Notes: a model not told the origin generated them from the letters alone. Positions 48,960 through 56,950 are shown, numbered from the stretch's first letter. The stretch is 64,000 nucleotides of DNA from Neohoeflea coraliihabitans (GCF_019334345.1 NZ_JAHWQX010000002.1:434001-498000); one strand, 5' to 3'. A program made the numbers and translations.

Positions 48960-49388
48960 ATGAAATGCACGCAATTTTATCCGGTGATCCAGACCGGCGA
49001 CGTCGCGGCGACGAAAGCCTTCTACGTCGACAATTTCCGTTTCAAGGTGAGTTTTGACGCAGACTGGTACTGCCATCTGCAATCGGGCGAAGATCCGAAC
49101 GTCAACATCGCCATCCTCAAGGAGGATCATGAGACCATCCCCGAGCAAGGGCGCGGCGCGGTCGGCGGCCTGATCCTGAATTTCGAAGTCGAAGATGTCG
49201 ATGCCGAGTATCAGCGTGCCCAGGCTGCGGATCTGCCCATTCTGAAGTCGCTGAGAGACGAAGAGTTCGGCCAACGGCACTTCATCACCCGCGATCCGAA
49301 CGGCGTGCTGATCGATGTCATCAAGCCCATTCCGCCGGCGGGCGAGTTTGTCGAGCAGTATGCGCCCGAGGCTTTGCCGGCCGGGTGA
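48960..49388 (+). CDS. VOC-family (glyoxalase/dioxygenase fold) protein
   Basis: 142 residues from ATG 48960, with AGGAGA upstream. One VOC domain ([23 protein letters not shown], later [15 protein letters not shown]). Such proteins act as lyases, dioxygenases or antibiotic-binding resistance proteins. The divergent TetR gene and two operators suggest induction by a toxic small molecule. Confidence 0.85.
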   Translation: MKCTQFYPVIQTGDVAATKAFYVDNFRFKVSFDADWYCHLQSGEDPNVNIAILKEDHETIPEQGRGAVGGLILNFEVEDVDAEYQRAQAADLPILKSLRDEEFGQRHFITRDPNGVLIDVIKPIPPAGEFVEQYAPEALPAG

Positions 49389-49518
49389 ATTGAGTAACGT
49401 TGCGGGAGGCGCCGCCGCGGCCGGCCCTCACCTCCTGCGTTCGCCCTGCGCCATCGATGCGTTTGCCAGTTGGCCAACGCAGGATGAACCGTCATCGACG
49501 CAGCAGCGCCATGACACA

Positions 49519-50112
49519 TCAGGCACCAGCTTCGCTGACCTGATACTCGATCGGCTTATAGCGAAAATTGTTGGACTGTCCGGCCGAACAGGCGGTCAGG
49601 GCGATGATGAGGTCCATCTCGGCGCGGAAGACGGTTTTCTGCCCGGGCTTGCTCTTTGGCGGCAGAACGGCGATCTCGCCGGTGTCGCCATCGACAGAAA
49701 CATGCATGAAAATGTTAAACGCTGTGGGGATGTCGTCCGGGCCGATGCCATAGGGCGCCAGAGCCTTTTCCAGATTGCCCTGGCAGCCATGATGGGGATC
49801 GCTGTCCCCATAGATGATGCGAAAGGTGTCATGTGAGCAGGGCGTCAGGGTGAAATCGTGCCGCCCAACCTCGTCCTCGACAATGGTCAGCATCGGGCGC
49901 GAGCGGTTGGAATACAGAATGTCATTTGTGCTCAGAAAAAGACGCGAGGCATAGTCGATCGATCGGCCGGAAGACAGGTGCTCGCGCCGGTCGGCCAGAT
50001 TGTAGGCCAGCATGTCCGACACCTGTTCGCCTTCGGGGTCGATGACACTCAGCAATTGACCGCTCTTGAGCTCGAACGCCGTACCGCTGCGCGGTGGGAT
50101 GCGCGTGGTCAT
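49519..50112 (-). CDS. DUF1989 / urea carboxylase-associated family protein
   Basis: 197 residues from ATG 50112. The DUF1989 domain shows SGQLLSVIDPEGEQVSDMLAYN near residue 18, LTPCSHDTFRIIYGD near 93 and NIFMHVSVDGDTG near 133, with Cys and His residues that could bind metal. Members occur next to urea carboxylase and guanidine or aminoalkyl metabolism genes and their activity is poorly known. The gene directly follows the YqcI/YcgG gene (1 bp gap), so the two act together. Confidence 0.85.
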   Translation of the reverse strand: MTTRIPPRSGTAFELKSGQLLSVIDPEGEQVSDMLAYNLADRREHLSSGRSIDYASRLFLSTNDILYSNRSRPMLTIVEDEVGRHDFTLTPCSHDTFRIIYGDSDPHHGCQGNLEKALAPYGIGPDDIPTAFNIFMHVSVDGDTGEIAVLPPKSKPGQKTVFRAEMDLIIALTACSAGQSNNFRYKPIEYQVSEAGA

Positions 50113-50113
50113 G

Positions 50114-50782
50114 TCAGGCGATTTCCTTTTGGGCGAAGGGGCATCTCCAGTCCGAGTCAACCACGCGGCCGCTGTACTGTCGCGCCTCCGAGGCGCGCCC
50201 ATGATCGCTCAGCATCGGGTTGACGCTGCCGGCCAGGGCAGCGTCGCGTTGCCGGATGATCGACTTCATCTTGTCGTAGCGCCCATCGGCGCGCAGCTTT
50301 TCAAACTGCAGATGGGAATTGAACACCAGGGCCGGTTTGTGAAAGCGGCGGGCGGGGCGCGAGGCATGCGGATGCAGACCAATGACGAAGAAAGGCTCAC
50401 CGCCGACGCTCAGCGAAAAATGCGGTGAGGCCGGGTCCCGGTCGACGGCGTCATGCCACGGCTGGCCAGTCACCACGTCAAGATTATGCAGGCACTGCAA
50501 CCGGTTCCACAGCGCCTTCTCGAAAGCCTCTTCATCGAGAGTCTCGGGCCCCTCGAAGATAACCACAAAGGAGCGCACTATCGGGCTCTGGGGATCCAGT
50601 TCGCGCGAAAAGGCCGCAAGGGCGCGGTGAATGTCGACATCATCGGCCGGACTGTCGATGTCGGAGGCAGTGAACATGCTCAGCGCATCACGCGCCAAAG
50701 CGGATTTTGCGCCGACACAGGGGAAATCCGAATTCTCGATAAAACTCTGAAAAGATTTGGTTATGTCTTTGCTGGCAGTCAT
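50114..50782 (-). CDS. YqcI/YcgG-family protein (GntA/DcsA-like haem-dependent N-hydroxylase family)
   Basis: 222 residues. FPCVGAKSAL at the N-terminus and GLHPHASRPARRF near residue 135 are hallmarks of the YqcI/YcgG family. Characterised relatives are haem proteins that hydroxylate guanidino nitrogens (GntA in guanitoxin synthesis, DcsA making N-hydroxyarginine). Substrate here is unknown. A GGAAC-N17-CGTT element starts 42 bp upstream of the ATG, so the operon is probably under EcfG control. Confidence 0.82.
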   Translation of the reverse strand: MTASKDITKSFQSFIENSDFPCVGAKSALARDALSMFTASDIDSPADDVDIHRALAAFSRELDPQSPIVRSFVVIFEGPETLDEEAFEKALWNRLQCLHNLDVVTGQPWHDAVDRDPASPHFSLSVGGEPFFVIGLHPHASRPARRFHKPALVFNSHLQFEKLRADGRYDKMKSIIRQRDAALAGSVNPMLSDHGRASEARQYSGRVVDSDWRCPFAQKEIA

Positions 50783-50823
50783 TCTCGATCTCCTGCGGCG
50801 GTGGTCGCCGGCCTGACCAGAAC

Positions 50824-50849
50824 AACGTGTTTGACGCTGACGAGGTTCC
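50824..50849 (-). promoter_or_regulatory. EcfG promoter of the YqcI/DUF1989 operon
   Basis: On the minus strand, GGAAC (50849-50845), 17 bp, then CGTT (50827-50824). Perfect core match to the alphaproteobacterial EcfG consensus at the longer allowed spacing; the -10 is 42 bp from the start codon. Confidence 0.7.
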
Positions 50850-50928
50850 GGTCGCGGCGGAAAATTCAGGGCTCGTGCGTCCGGTTCCGCAATACGGATC
50901 CCTGCGGCCTGTGGCCGGTCTTTCCGGT

Positions 50929-51951
50929 TTACTTTTCAGGGCCGTCGCCAAGAGGCGGTGATGGGTTATGTGGCGTTCGCCTGGACGTCGAAGGATCGGC
51001 CTCGCTTTCGGCCAGCGGCCTGCGGTCCTCCGCTTCGAGACTGCCCGCCAATGTGACAACGCGCCAGGCGTGTGGGCCGAAAAGACGCTCCGCCTCGGCC
51101 GGGTCGGGGCGAAGGGCCGTGTCGGAGCCGAGGACCACATGCAGGTAGCGCCCCGCTTCGCGTATTTTTACCTCGACTGCGCCAGCCGGCAGATGGCGAT
51201 CCTCCGCAATGCGCTGGTTCAGCTGATCGACGACCTGCTGGTTGGCATTGTTGTCAAGCTGTCGCGGGGCGCCATCGAGGAGTTCTGCGACCGAGGTGCG
51301 CAGACTCTTGAGCCCGTCCTTGAGAATATCAAAACCGATCAGACCCGCGGCGACTGCGTCGGCCCACCACAGTCCAAAGGCGATGCCGGTCAATCCAAGA
51401 ATGCCGGCAAGCCCGGTCTTCCAGTCGGCAGCATTCATCTGGGCGTCGGCGTGCAGGACCTTGTCCTGCAGCGGTCGGGCGAGCTTGGCTTTCCTGCGCC
51501 CCAGCACCACAGGCGGAACGACCGAGTAAACGAGGGCCGCCATCATCAGCCATCCCATCCAGACCTGTGTGCCGAACAGCTGCATCGAGCCGATCGTCGG
51601 GTGTTCCTGCCGCAACAAGACAGAGGCGGCGTCATAAACCAGATAACCGCCCATCACGGACAAGGCCGCGGCCGCCAGGGCAAAGGCCAGAGTCCCGGCC
51701 CGATGCAGAACGTATGGATATTTCCGGTTCGGCGGGACGCGTTCAATTCGCGCGGTGACGAGGAACAGAATGGGAGGAATGAGGCTGAGCATGTCCTCGA
51801 TCCAGGCTGATTTCATCGCCTGACTGTTGCCCATGACCAGATAGATGAGGACTACGATGCTGACCATCCAGATCAGCGTCCACCATTCTAGACGGCGGGC
51901 GCGCCGCAGCTTTTCTTCCAGATCCTGTGGCAGCGGCGGATAATTGCTCAT
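50929..51951 (-). CDS. Cation diffusion facilitator (CDF) family transporter
   Basis: 340 residues with six membrane segments and a C-terminal cytoplasmic domain. The metal-site helices read AWIEDMLSLIPP and HADAQMNAADWKTG. Compared with the common D-x3-D and H-x3-D sites, one TM2 Asp appears to be Pro and the TM5 His to be Met, so metal choice may be unusual. The start overlaps the lipoprotein stop by 4 bp, and both are under an EcfG promoter. Confidence 0.85.
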   Translation of the reverse strand: MSNYPPLPQDLEEKLRRARRLEWWTLIWMVSIVVLIYLVMGNSQAMKSAWIEDMLSLIPPILFLVTARIERVPPNRKYPYVLHRAGTLAFALAAAALSVMGGYLVYDAASVLLRQEHPTIGSMQLFGTQVWMGWLMMAALVYSVVPPVVLGRRKAKLARPLQDKVLHADAQMNAADWKTGLAGILGLTGIAFGLWWADAVAAGLIGFDILKDGLKSLRTSVAELLDGAPRQLDNNANQQVVDQLNQRIAEDRHLPAGAVEVKIREAGRYLHVVLGSDTALRPDPAEAERLFGPHAWRVVTLAGSLEAEDRRPLAESEADPSTSRRTPHNPSPPLGDGPEK

Positions 51952-52385
51952 AGCTGCGCCTTTTTCGTGAGATCGCGGATGGCGCGATTGATTTCGAGCA
52001 GAAAGCGGTTCTCCCCCTTGCGGATCAGCATGACGCGTTCGATGCGATCGGAGCCGAGCGTGACATGGCCGATCGGATTGGTGGTGCCGGCGTGCTTCTT
52101 AAACACGGTGTCCACCGAAATATCGCCCAGCAGCAACTGAATCTCGCCTTGCCGCAATTGCTCGACCAGGTGGTGCGGATCGCCGCGGTGGTATTCGATG
52201 CGCGCTTGCAGTACAGCGGCGACCTGCTCGGCTGCCGTGCGATCGGTTGTGTCCAGGGGGTCTGCCAGCACACCGACTTTCAGAAGGTTGCCGCGCACCG
52301 CCTGTGTCGTGCCTTCGCTATCGCGTGGAAGGTCACATGCTAGCAGAAGCAAAGGCAGGAGCGCGATCAGGCACCAGCGGGCCAT
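51948..52385 (-). CDS. Small lipoprotein with periplasmic-binding-like sequence
   Basis: 145 residues with a lipobox (LLLLAC, Cys17). The mature part (VGVLADPLDTTDRTAAEQV, LRQGEIQLLLGDIS) resembles a short piece of a bacterial solute-binding fold, too small for a full one. Function unknown. It is translationally coupled to the CDF transporter and may present or sense metal or substrate in the periplasm. Confidence 0.75.
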   Translation of the reverse strand: MARWCLIALLPLLLLACDLPRDSEGTTQAVRGNLLKVGVLADPLDTTDRTAAEQVAAVLQARIEYHRGDPHHLVEQLRQGEIQLLLGDISVDTVFKKHAGTTNPIGHVTLGSDRIERVMLIRKGENRFLLEINRAIRDLTKKAQL

Positions 52386-52431
52386 GCGGATCTCCTTGGC
52401 GGCAATTGCATCACACAGGTTTCAAGGCTGC

Positions 52432-52456
52432 AACGCCGGGCATCGCGCTTCGTTCC
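52432..52456 (-). promoter_or_regulatory. EcfG promoter of the lipoprotein-CDF operon
   Basis: Minus strand GGAAC (52456-52452), 16 bp, CGTT (52435-52432). Perfect core match. The -10 is about 47 bp from the lipoprotein start. Confidence 0.8.
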
Positions 52457-52467
52457 GAGCGTTGCCG

Positions 52468-52492
52468 GCAACTTTCGCCGGCATGCGGCGTT
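52468..52492 (+). promoter_or_regulatory. Near-consensus EcfG promoter of the 52534 gene
   Basis: GCAAC-N16-CGTT on the plus strand (one mismatch in the -35), 42 bp before the ATG at 52534. It lies just beyond the divergent EcfG promoter at 52432-52456. Confidence 0.5.
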
Positions 52493-52533
52493 TTGCAGAA
52501 CGATCCCCGAAGCATCGACAGAAGGAGAGGATC

Positions 52534-53004
52534 ATGAGCATTGCCTCCGACACGGCCAACCCAAGGCCCGGTCCCCTCGGCAGTCCGGCACCGGAATCCA
52601 CTGCCGCTCAACACGAGGTGGGCGAACTGACTGACGTGCCGAAATCAGCAGATGCCGGCGCCACACATGCAGGGACGACCAGCGGCGCCCCGAACGACCA
52701 CGCCGCCTCAGGCACCCAGCCATTGCGCATCTTTCATCTTGTGCCGATCGCCGCGCCGGATGATCCGAATTGGGATAACGCTGCAAATCACGGCACGGTC
52801 AGCGTCTGTGCCCACTCTCCGGCCGATGCCCGCATCGTCGCCGCGGAGGCCGAGACGGATTTTCTCGACATCAGCGCCAAGCCCGGTGATGGCACGACCA
52901 CTGATTTCGCCAGCGCGTTCCGCAATGACAAGCTGTACACGGTTCAAGAAGCCGAGGAGGCGGATGCCGAGCCCTCTCAACGCGGGCTTATCCGGCGGGA
53001 CTGA
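52534..53004 (+). CDS. Hypothetical protein, probably stress-regulated
   Basis: 156 residues from ATG 52534 with GAAGGAGAGG upstream. The first 65 residues are disordered and rich in Ala, Pro, Gly and Thr. A more conserved-looking C-terminal half (LRIFHLVPIAAPDDPNWDNA, then ARIVAAEAETDFLD and SAFRNDKLYTV) follows. I do not recognise a characterised family. No signal peptide or membrane segment. The upstream element suggests EcfG control. Confidence 0.72.
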   Translation: MSIASDTANPRPGPLGSPAPESTAAQHEVGELTDVPKSADAGATHAGTTSGAPNDHAASGTQPLRIFHLVPIAAPDDPNWDNAANHGTVSVCAHSPADARIVAAEAETDFLDISAKPGDGTTTDFASAFRNDKLYTVQEAEEADAEPSQRGLIRRD

Positions 53005-53025
53005 GACGCCGCGCCCGATCCGGCC

Positions 53026-54159
53026 TTAGCGCCTCAATTTGAACGATCGTTTTGGTTTGGGCGCTGCGCCTTCCACTCCGGATAAGGGCATGAGCGGCAG
53101 GATGTGATTGATCGTCACGGCGACCACCAGCAGCAAGGGGACGGCGACGAAGCCGCCAATGGGCCCCCACATCCACAGCCAGTAGATAACCGTGAGAAAA
53201 ACGATGAACGGTGAGATGGTCAGCTGTCGCCCCAACACGCTGGGCGTGATGAATTGGGCTTCAACAAAGTTGAGGAGCAGATAGGTCAGCATCGGGTAAA
53301 ACATTGCGGGCATTGTCGAATAGGTCGCCAACCCGACGGCCAGCAGGATCAACGCCATCAATGCGGGTCCGATATAGATAATGTAATTCAGGCTCGCGGC
53401 GAGCAGTCCCCACAAGAACGGCGAGGGCACTCCGAGGGCAAACATCGCCATCGAAACAAGTACTCCCAAGCCCACATTGATGATGGTGATGGAGATGAGA
53501 TAGCGCGACACCAGGGTCTCTGCGTCGCGAAATATATGGGCCATGCGCCAGCGCAGCCGACGCGTCATGCACAGCCGCAGGACAGCGGCGCGGATGGCGT
53601 GCCGGGAAGACAGATAGAAATAGAGACTGGCGAGAAATATCAGCACTCCACCGATGATTCCGGGCGCAAGAAAGGCAATTTCCGCCGCCGCATTCGTGTC
53701 ATCGACGGTCACCTCCATTTTCGTTTCGGCACCAGTTAGGTCCTTGAGCTGCGCCCCGAGTGAACTGACCGAATCCATGACGCCCTGCCAGTCGGCAATG
53801 ATGCTCTGGACCCGCTGCCAGATCAGCGGCAGGCGATTGACCCAATCGCTCAGAGGAACGGCAAAGCCCGTGATGAAGAACATCAGCAAGATGAGGAAGG
53901 TCAGGACCACGACGGCCGCAGAAAGCGGAGGCGGCAGGCCTAGTCGCTCCAGCCGATCAGCAAACGGCCCGAACATCAGGCCGACCACGAGAGCCAGAGC
54001 CACAGGCGACAGGACCGCCTCGCCGAAATACAGAAGTGCATTCAGACCGAGCAGGCCGAGCAGAATCAGGGAAATGGTTGCGGTCTGACTGAGGATCTTG
54101 TCCAGACCCGTTTTCGGGGGCAGGCGCACGATCGGTGGCCGCAATCTCTCGTAGCGCAT
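53026..54159 (-). CDS. AI-2E family transporter (PerM-like membrane protein)
   Basis: 377 residues from ATG 54159 with eight or so membrane segments and the family regions LTYLLLNFVEAQFITPSVLG and GFVAVPLLLVVAV. Members have been linked to autoinducer-2 export or sodium/proton exchange; the role here is open. The perfect EcfG promoter 23 bp upstream is divergent to that of csbD. Confidence 0.88.
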   Translation of the reverse strand: MRYERLRPPIVRLPPKTGLDKILSQTATISLILLGLLGLNALLYFGEAVLSPVALALVVGLMFGPFADRLERLGLPPPLSAAVVVLTFLILLMFFITGFAVPLSDWVNRLPLIWQRVQSIIADWQGVMDSVSSLGAQLKDLTGAETKMEVTVDDTNAAAEIAFLAPGIIGGVLIFLASLYFYLSSRHAIRAAVLRLCMTRRLRWRMAHIFRDAETLVSRYLISITIINVGLGVLVSMAMFALGVPSPFLWGLLAASLNYIIYIGPALMALILLAVGLATYSTMPAMFYPMLTYLLLNFVEAQFITPSVLGRQLTISPFIVFLTVIYWLWMWGPIGGFVAVPLLLVVAVTINHILPLMPLSGVEGAAPKPKRSFKLRR

Positions 54160-54181
54160 GCAGGTAATCCTTTGCGAGGCA

Positions 54182-54206
54182 AACGCGGGCGGATCGGTTT
54201 GGTTCC
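54182..54206 (-). promoter_or_regulatory. EcfG promoter of the AI-2E family gene
   Basis: Minus strand GGAAC (54206-54202), 16 bp, CGTT (54185-54182). Perfect core match, -10 about 23 bp from the start codon. Confidence 0.82.
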
Positions 54207-54264
54207 TGCCACCAGGTGCCGCGGTCAGGCCAGGGCTGTTGCGCAACTGACAGCTAAGTGATGC

Positions 54265-54289
54265 GGAACTCTCCCCGCTCAAACGCGTT
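54265..54289 (+). promoter_or_regulatory. EcfG promoter of the CsbD gene
   Basis: GGAAC (54265-54269), 16 bp, CGTT (54286-54289). Perfect core match about 67 bp before the csbD-like start; divergent from the promoter at 54182-54206. Confidence 0.85.
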
Positions 54290-54355
54290 CAACCACCGGC
54301 CCTCCCGAACCGCTGGGCTAGTGCATCAAACGACGCAAAATCTAAGGAGACGATC

Positions 54356-54553
54356 ATGAACTGGGACCGCATCGAAGGCAATTGGGAGCAATTCAAGGGC
54401 AATGTCAGGCAGCAGTGGGGCAAGCTCACCGATGACGACATGGACAACATCCAGGGCAAGCGCCAGGAACTCTCCGGAAAGATCCAGGAGCGCTACGGCA
54501 AATCGAAGGATGAAGCCGATCGCGAAATCGATGATTGGGTGGCCCGCCACTAA
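54356..54553 (+). CDS. CsbD family stress protein
   Basis: 65 residues, the normal size. MNWDRIEGNWEQFKGNVRQ and KLTDDDMDNIQGKRQEL are diagnostic of CsbD (sigma-B-controlled in Bacillus, EcfG-controlled in many Alphaproteobacteria). Charged and probably little structured; molecular function unknown. Ribosome site AAGGAG upstream. The EcfG promoter upstream and the sRNA candidate downstream frame it. Confidence 0.92.
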   Translation: MNWDRIEGNWEQFKGNVRQQWGKLTDDDMDNIQGKRQELSGKIQERYGKSKDEADREIDDWVARH

Positions 54554-54566
54554 TCAATTTTTTTTT

Positions 54567-54591
54567 GGAACCTTCCGCAGACACGTGCATT
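54567..54591 (+). promoter_or_regulatory. Near-consensus EcfG promoter of the small RNA candidate
   Basis: GGAAC (54567-54571), 16 bp, CATT (54588-54591). The same GGAAC-N16-CATT variant precedes nepR at 57026. No ORF follows; transcription from about 54598 would enter three hairpins. Confidence 0.65.
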
Positions 54592-54597
54592 TAACTC

Positions 54598-54705
54598 TCA
54601 ACTGCCGAGACCCCGTCCCCCACCCCGCGGCAGTTGCTTCCAGCCCACCCCGCTGGAAATGGCCCGGCCTTGGTCCCCCCAACCATCGCCGGGCCCTTAT
54701 TTTTT
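54598..54705 (+). ncRNA. Candidate EcfG-dependent small RNA with C-rich loops (GsrN-like)
   Basis: Predicted 5' end about 54598, seven bases after a GGAAC-N16-CATT promoter. Hairpin 1: 8 perfect bp (54600-54607 with 54628-54635) and a 20-nt loop with three C-runs. Hairpin 2: 7 perfect bp (54638-54644 with 54652-54658), loop CCACCCC. Hairpin 3: 8 perfect bp (54661-54668 with 54688-54695), a loop with six Cs, then CTTATTTTTT. Caulobacter GsrN is a GSR-controlled sRNA that pairs through an exposed C-rich loop with G-rich mRNA leaders. The combination of stress promoter, C-rich loops, terminator and place beside csbD and the PhyR locus suggests an analogue. Confidence 0.65.
54661..54705 (+). terminator. 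Strong Rho-independent terminator of the csbD/sRNA region
   Basis: GGCCCGGC and GCCGGGCC arms (8 bp, an inner TTGG/CCAA pair also possible) followed by CTTATTTTTT. It ends plus-strand transcription from the csbD and small RNA promoters. Confidence 0.85.
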
Positions 54706-54823
54706 CAGCACCCGTATTCACACGCAGCCTAACCTTCATGCGCCGCATCTCAAAAGCGGGGCGGAAGCAATCGTGAACTCGAGGGGGATTGTGCCCCGTG
54801 GGAGCGGCGATCGGCACGTGCAC

Positions 54824-55819
54824 CTAATAATCTGCGACGCGGAATTCCAACTGGTAGGAAACGAAGTGCGGCTCGATGTCGTAGTCGGCATCTCCCTCAA
54901 GCGCTGAGGGCACAACTCGCTCGAGCACAGTGCTGCCGAACTGTTTGCGACTGGCGACGTCGGTCTCTTCCTTTGCAAGAGGCGTTTTTGCCAAACCGGT
55001 CCGCTCCTCCCAACTTATGACATAGCGGCCATCCTCCAAGCGCTTGCAGTCGAGCGCGAGGGTGCCAGCCTTGTTTGAAAGTGCGCCGAACGCGACCGAA
55101 TTGGTGATCAGCTCATGCAGCGCCAAGCCGACATGCGTCGCGCCATTGGGCGACAGCAGGACATCCTCGCCAGTGATCGACACCCGGCGATCTCCCTTTT
55201 CGATGTAGCGCATGAACTGGTGCTGGGCGAGACTCTTGAACTGAGCGCCGCGCCAATTTGATTCGGTTACCAGATCTTGAGCCGAAGACAGCGCTGCCAA
55301 GCGACCGCGGAATTTGGTGAGGAAGAAGTCCAGCCCCTCGCTGGTCCGCGCCGTCTGGGCCGCAATGCTCTGGACGATCGCGAGAAGATTTTTCGATCGG
55401 TGGCTGACCTCGCGCAACAGAGCCTTGAGGGCGTCTTCGCGCTTGCGCTCCGGCGTCAGGTCGACAAATGTGATGAGAATGGCAGGCGCCAGACCGTCGG
55501 CCTCGTAGCGCTCAATGGTGCATTCGCAGGCGCAATATTGCGAATTGGTGGTGCGCACCAGTTCGACGACCGAGCGCTTGCCGGTGGCAAGGACCTGCCG
55601 CTGTCCCTCCTGCATCAGCTTCAGCCAGTCGTCCGCAAACAGACTTTCGTCGCTCGCCTCGCTCAGGTCGATGGACGGAAAATACTCAGGCAGACCGGAG
55701 GCATACAGATAGCTTCCGTCCTCGGCCTTCACGACAACCCCCACCTGGGCATTGTTGAGGGCCATGAACAATAACGGCGCAACCGCCCCCCGGGTCTGGC
55801 TCGACAGCCTGGCTGGCAT
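54824..55819 (-). CDS. PAS-domain HWE-family sensor histidine kinase (PhyK-like candidate)
   Basis: 331 residues. A PAS domain (about residues 15-125) precedes an HWE kinase core: His140 in REVSHRSKNLLAIVQSIA, the N-box HELITNSVAFGALS (about 235) and the WEE signature at 270-272. No membrane segment, so a cytosolic sensor. HWE/HisKA_2 kinases adjacent to phyR are the usual phosphodonors to PhyR. PAS ligand unknown; there is no obvious LOV cysteine motif. Confidence 0.88.
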   Translation of the reverse strand: MPARLSSQTRGAVAPLLFMALNNAQVGVVVKAEDGSYLYASGLPEYFPSIDLSEASDESLFADDWLKLMQEGQRQVLATGKRSVVELVRTTNSQYCACECTIERYEADGLAPAILITFVDLTPERKREDALKALLREVSHRSKNLLAIVQSIAAQTARTSEGLDFFLTKFRGRLAALSSAQDLVTESNWRGAQFKSLAQHQFMRYIEKGDRRVSITGEDVLLSPNGATHVGLALHELITNSVAFGALSNKAGTLALDCKRLEDGRYVISWEERTGLAKTPLAKEETDVASRKQFGSTVLERVVPSALEGDADYDIEPHFVSYQLEFRVADY

Positions 55820-55857
55820 GGAATCCCTTTACAGGTCTACTGTTCAAACTGCAGCTT

Positions 55858-55891
55858 GGCAGGCGGCTCAAAGCGAACCGCCTGCCGTTTT
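55858..55891 (+). terminator. GC-rich hairpin with short U-tract between kinase and DUF1328 genes
   Basis: Nine perfect bp (55858-55866 with 55878-55886), loop 11 nt, then GTTTT on the plus strand. As both flanking genes are on the minus strand it may block antisense reading or act as an mRNA hairpin for DUF1328. Confidence 0.4.
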
Positions 55892-55909
55892 AGCGAGGGG
55901 CGCTCGGGC

Positions 55910-56074
55910 TCAAGCGCGACGGAAGATGTTTGCCACCAGAGAGATGACCAGCAAGGCCAGAAACACGAAAAAGAGGATCTGCGCTATGCCGGCTGAAGCA
56001 CCGGCAATCCCTCCAAAGCCCAACACGCCTGCGATGATAGCGACCACAAGAAAAACAAGGGCATAATACAACAT
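55910..56074 (-). CDS. DUF1328 (YtjA-like) small membrane protein
   Basis: 54 residues from ATG 56074. Two hydrophobic segments ([20 protein letters not shown] and [19 protein letters not shown]) cover nearly all of it. DUF1328 proteins are common in stress regulons, with unknown function. A perfect EcfG promoter lies 32 bp upstream. Confidence 0.9.
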   Translation of the reverse strand: MLYYALVFLVVAIIAGVLGFGGIAGASAGIAQILFFVFLALLVISLVANIFRRA

Positions 56075-56105
56075 TTGAACTCTCCCTGCCTGTTGATGAG
56101 AGACA

Positions 56106-56130
56106 AACGGCCTTGGCACCCAATGGTTCC
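56106..56130 (-). promoter_or_regulatory. EcfG promoter of the DUF1328 gene
   Basis: Minus strand GGAAC (56130-56126), 16 bp, CGTT (56109-56106). Perfect core match. It may also serve the kinase gene by readthrough. Confidence 0.82.
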
Positions 56131-56155
56131 GCTCACGCCGCTGTGCAAGTGTCCC

Positions 56156-56950
56156 TTACGCCGCCTCCGCGTCCGAGCGCTCGAAAAACAGCGCCTGCGA
56201 AATCAGCGCCTTGACCATCTCCGGGTTGAAGGGTTTGGTCACGAGGAACGCTGGCTCCGGGCGGTCGCCCGTGAGAAGCCGCTCAGGAAAGGCCGTGATG
56301 AAAATCACCGGAACATCGGCGGTCTTGAGAATGTCGTTGACCGCGTCGATGCCCGAGCTGCCATCAGCGAGCTGAATGTCAGCCAGGACCATTTTCGGCT
56401 TGGTTGTTTCGAACAGTTTCAACGCTTCGGAATGCGTACGGGCAATTCCGGTCACTTTGTGCCCGAGCGACTGCACCATGTCCTCGATATCCATGGCAAT
56501 CAGCGGTTCATCCTCAATGATGAGAATGTCCGTGGCCACCTGGTCGGAAATCTCGCGAGAGGCTTCATTGAGCAGATCCGCTGTTTCCTGCATCGTGGTG
56601 TCAAGAATCTCGCACACCTGCTCTTCACTGAATCCTTCGACGGCGACCAGCAGAAAAGCCTGACGCGGGCGGGGCGCAAGATGCATCAGATTCTGCGCGG
56701 CGCGCTTTTCCCAAGCGTAGGGAGAAACCGCTTCTCCGACGTCGATGGTGATGGAACCAAACAAAGCGACGAAAAGTTTATACAATGACAAGCGATCGTT
56801 AGAGGCGTCAGGAAAGATGGAGATATCTGCGATCAAGGCCTCAAGGACGGCGGCAACGTATGCGTCACCGGATGTTTGGGACCCCGTTACCGACCGTGCA
56901 AAACGACGGAGGTAGGGAATATGAGGCGCAATGCGCGCGGCTATTGACAT
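56156..56950 (-). CDS. phyR: Response regulator PhyR (anti-anti-sigma switch of the general stress response)
   Basis: 264 residues from ATG 56950 with AAGGAG upstream. The N-terminal half (RIAPHIPYLRRFARSVTGSQ onward) mimics an ECF sigma factor, and the C-terminal half is a receiver with phospho-acceptor Asp191 (VLADIQL). When phosphorylated, PhyR binds NepR and frees EcfG. It is divergent from nepR-ecfG, the usual arrangement. Confidence 0.95.
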   Translation of the reverse strand: MSIAARIAPHIPYLRRFARSVTGSQTSGDAYVAAVLEALIADISIFPDASNDRLSLYKLFVALFGSITIDVGEAVSPYAWEKRAAQNLMHLAPRPRQAFLLVAVEGFSEEQVCEILDTTMQETADLLNEASREISDQVATDILIIEDEPLIAMDIEDMVQSLGHKVTGIARTHSEALKLFETTKPKMVLADIQLADGSSGIDAVNDILKTADVPVIFITAFPERLLTGDRPEPAFLVTKPFNPEMVKALISQALFFERSDAEAA

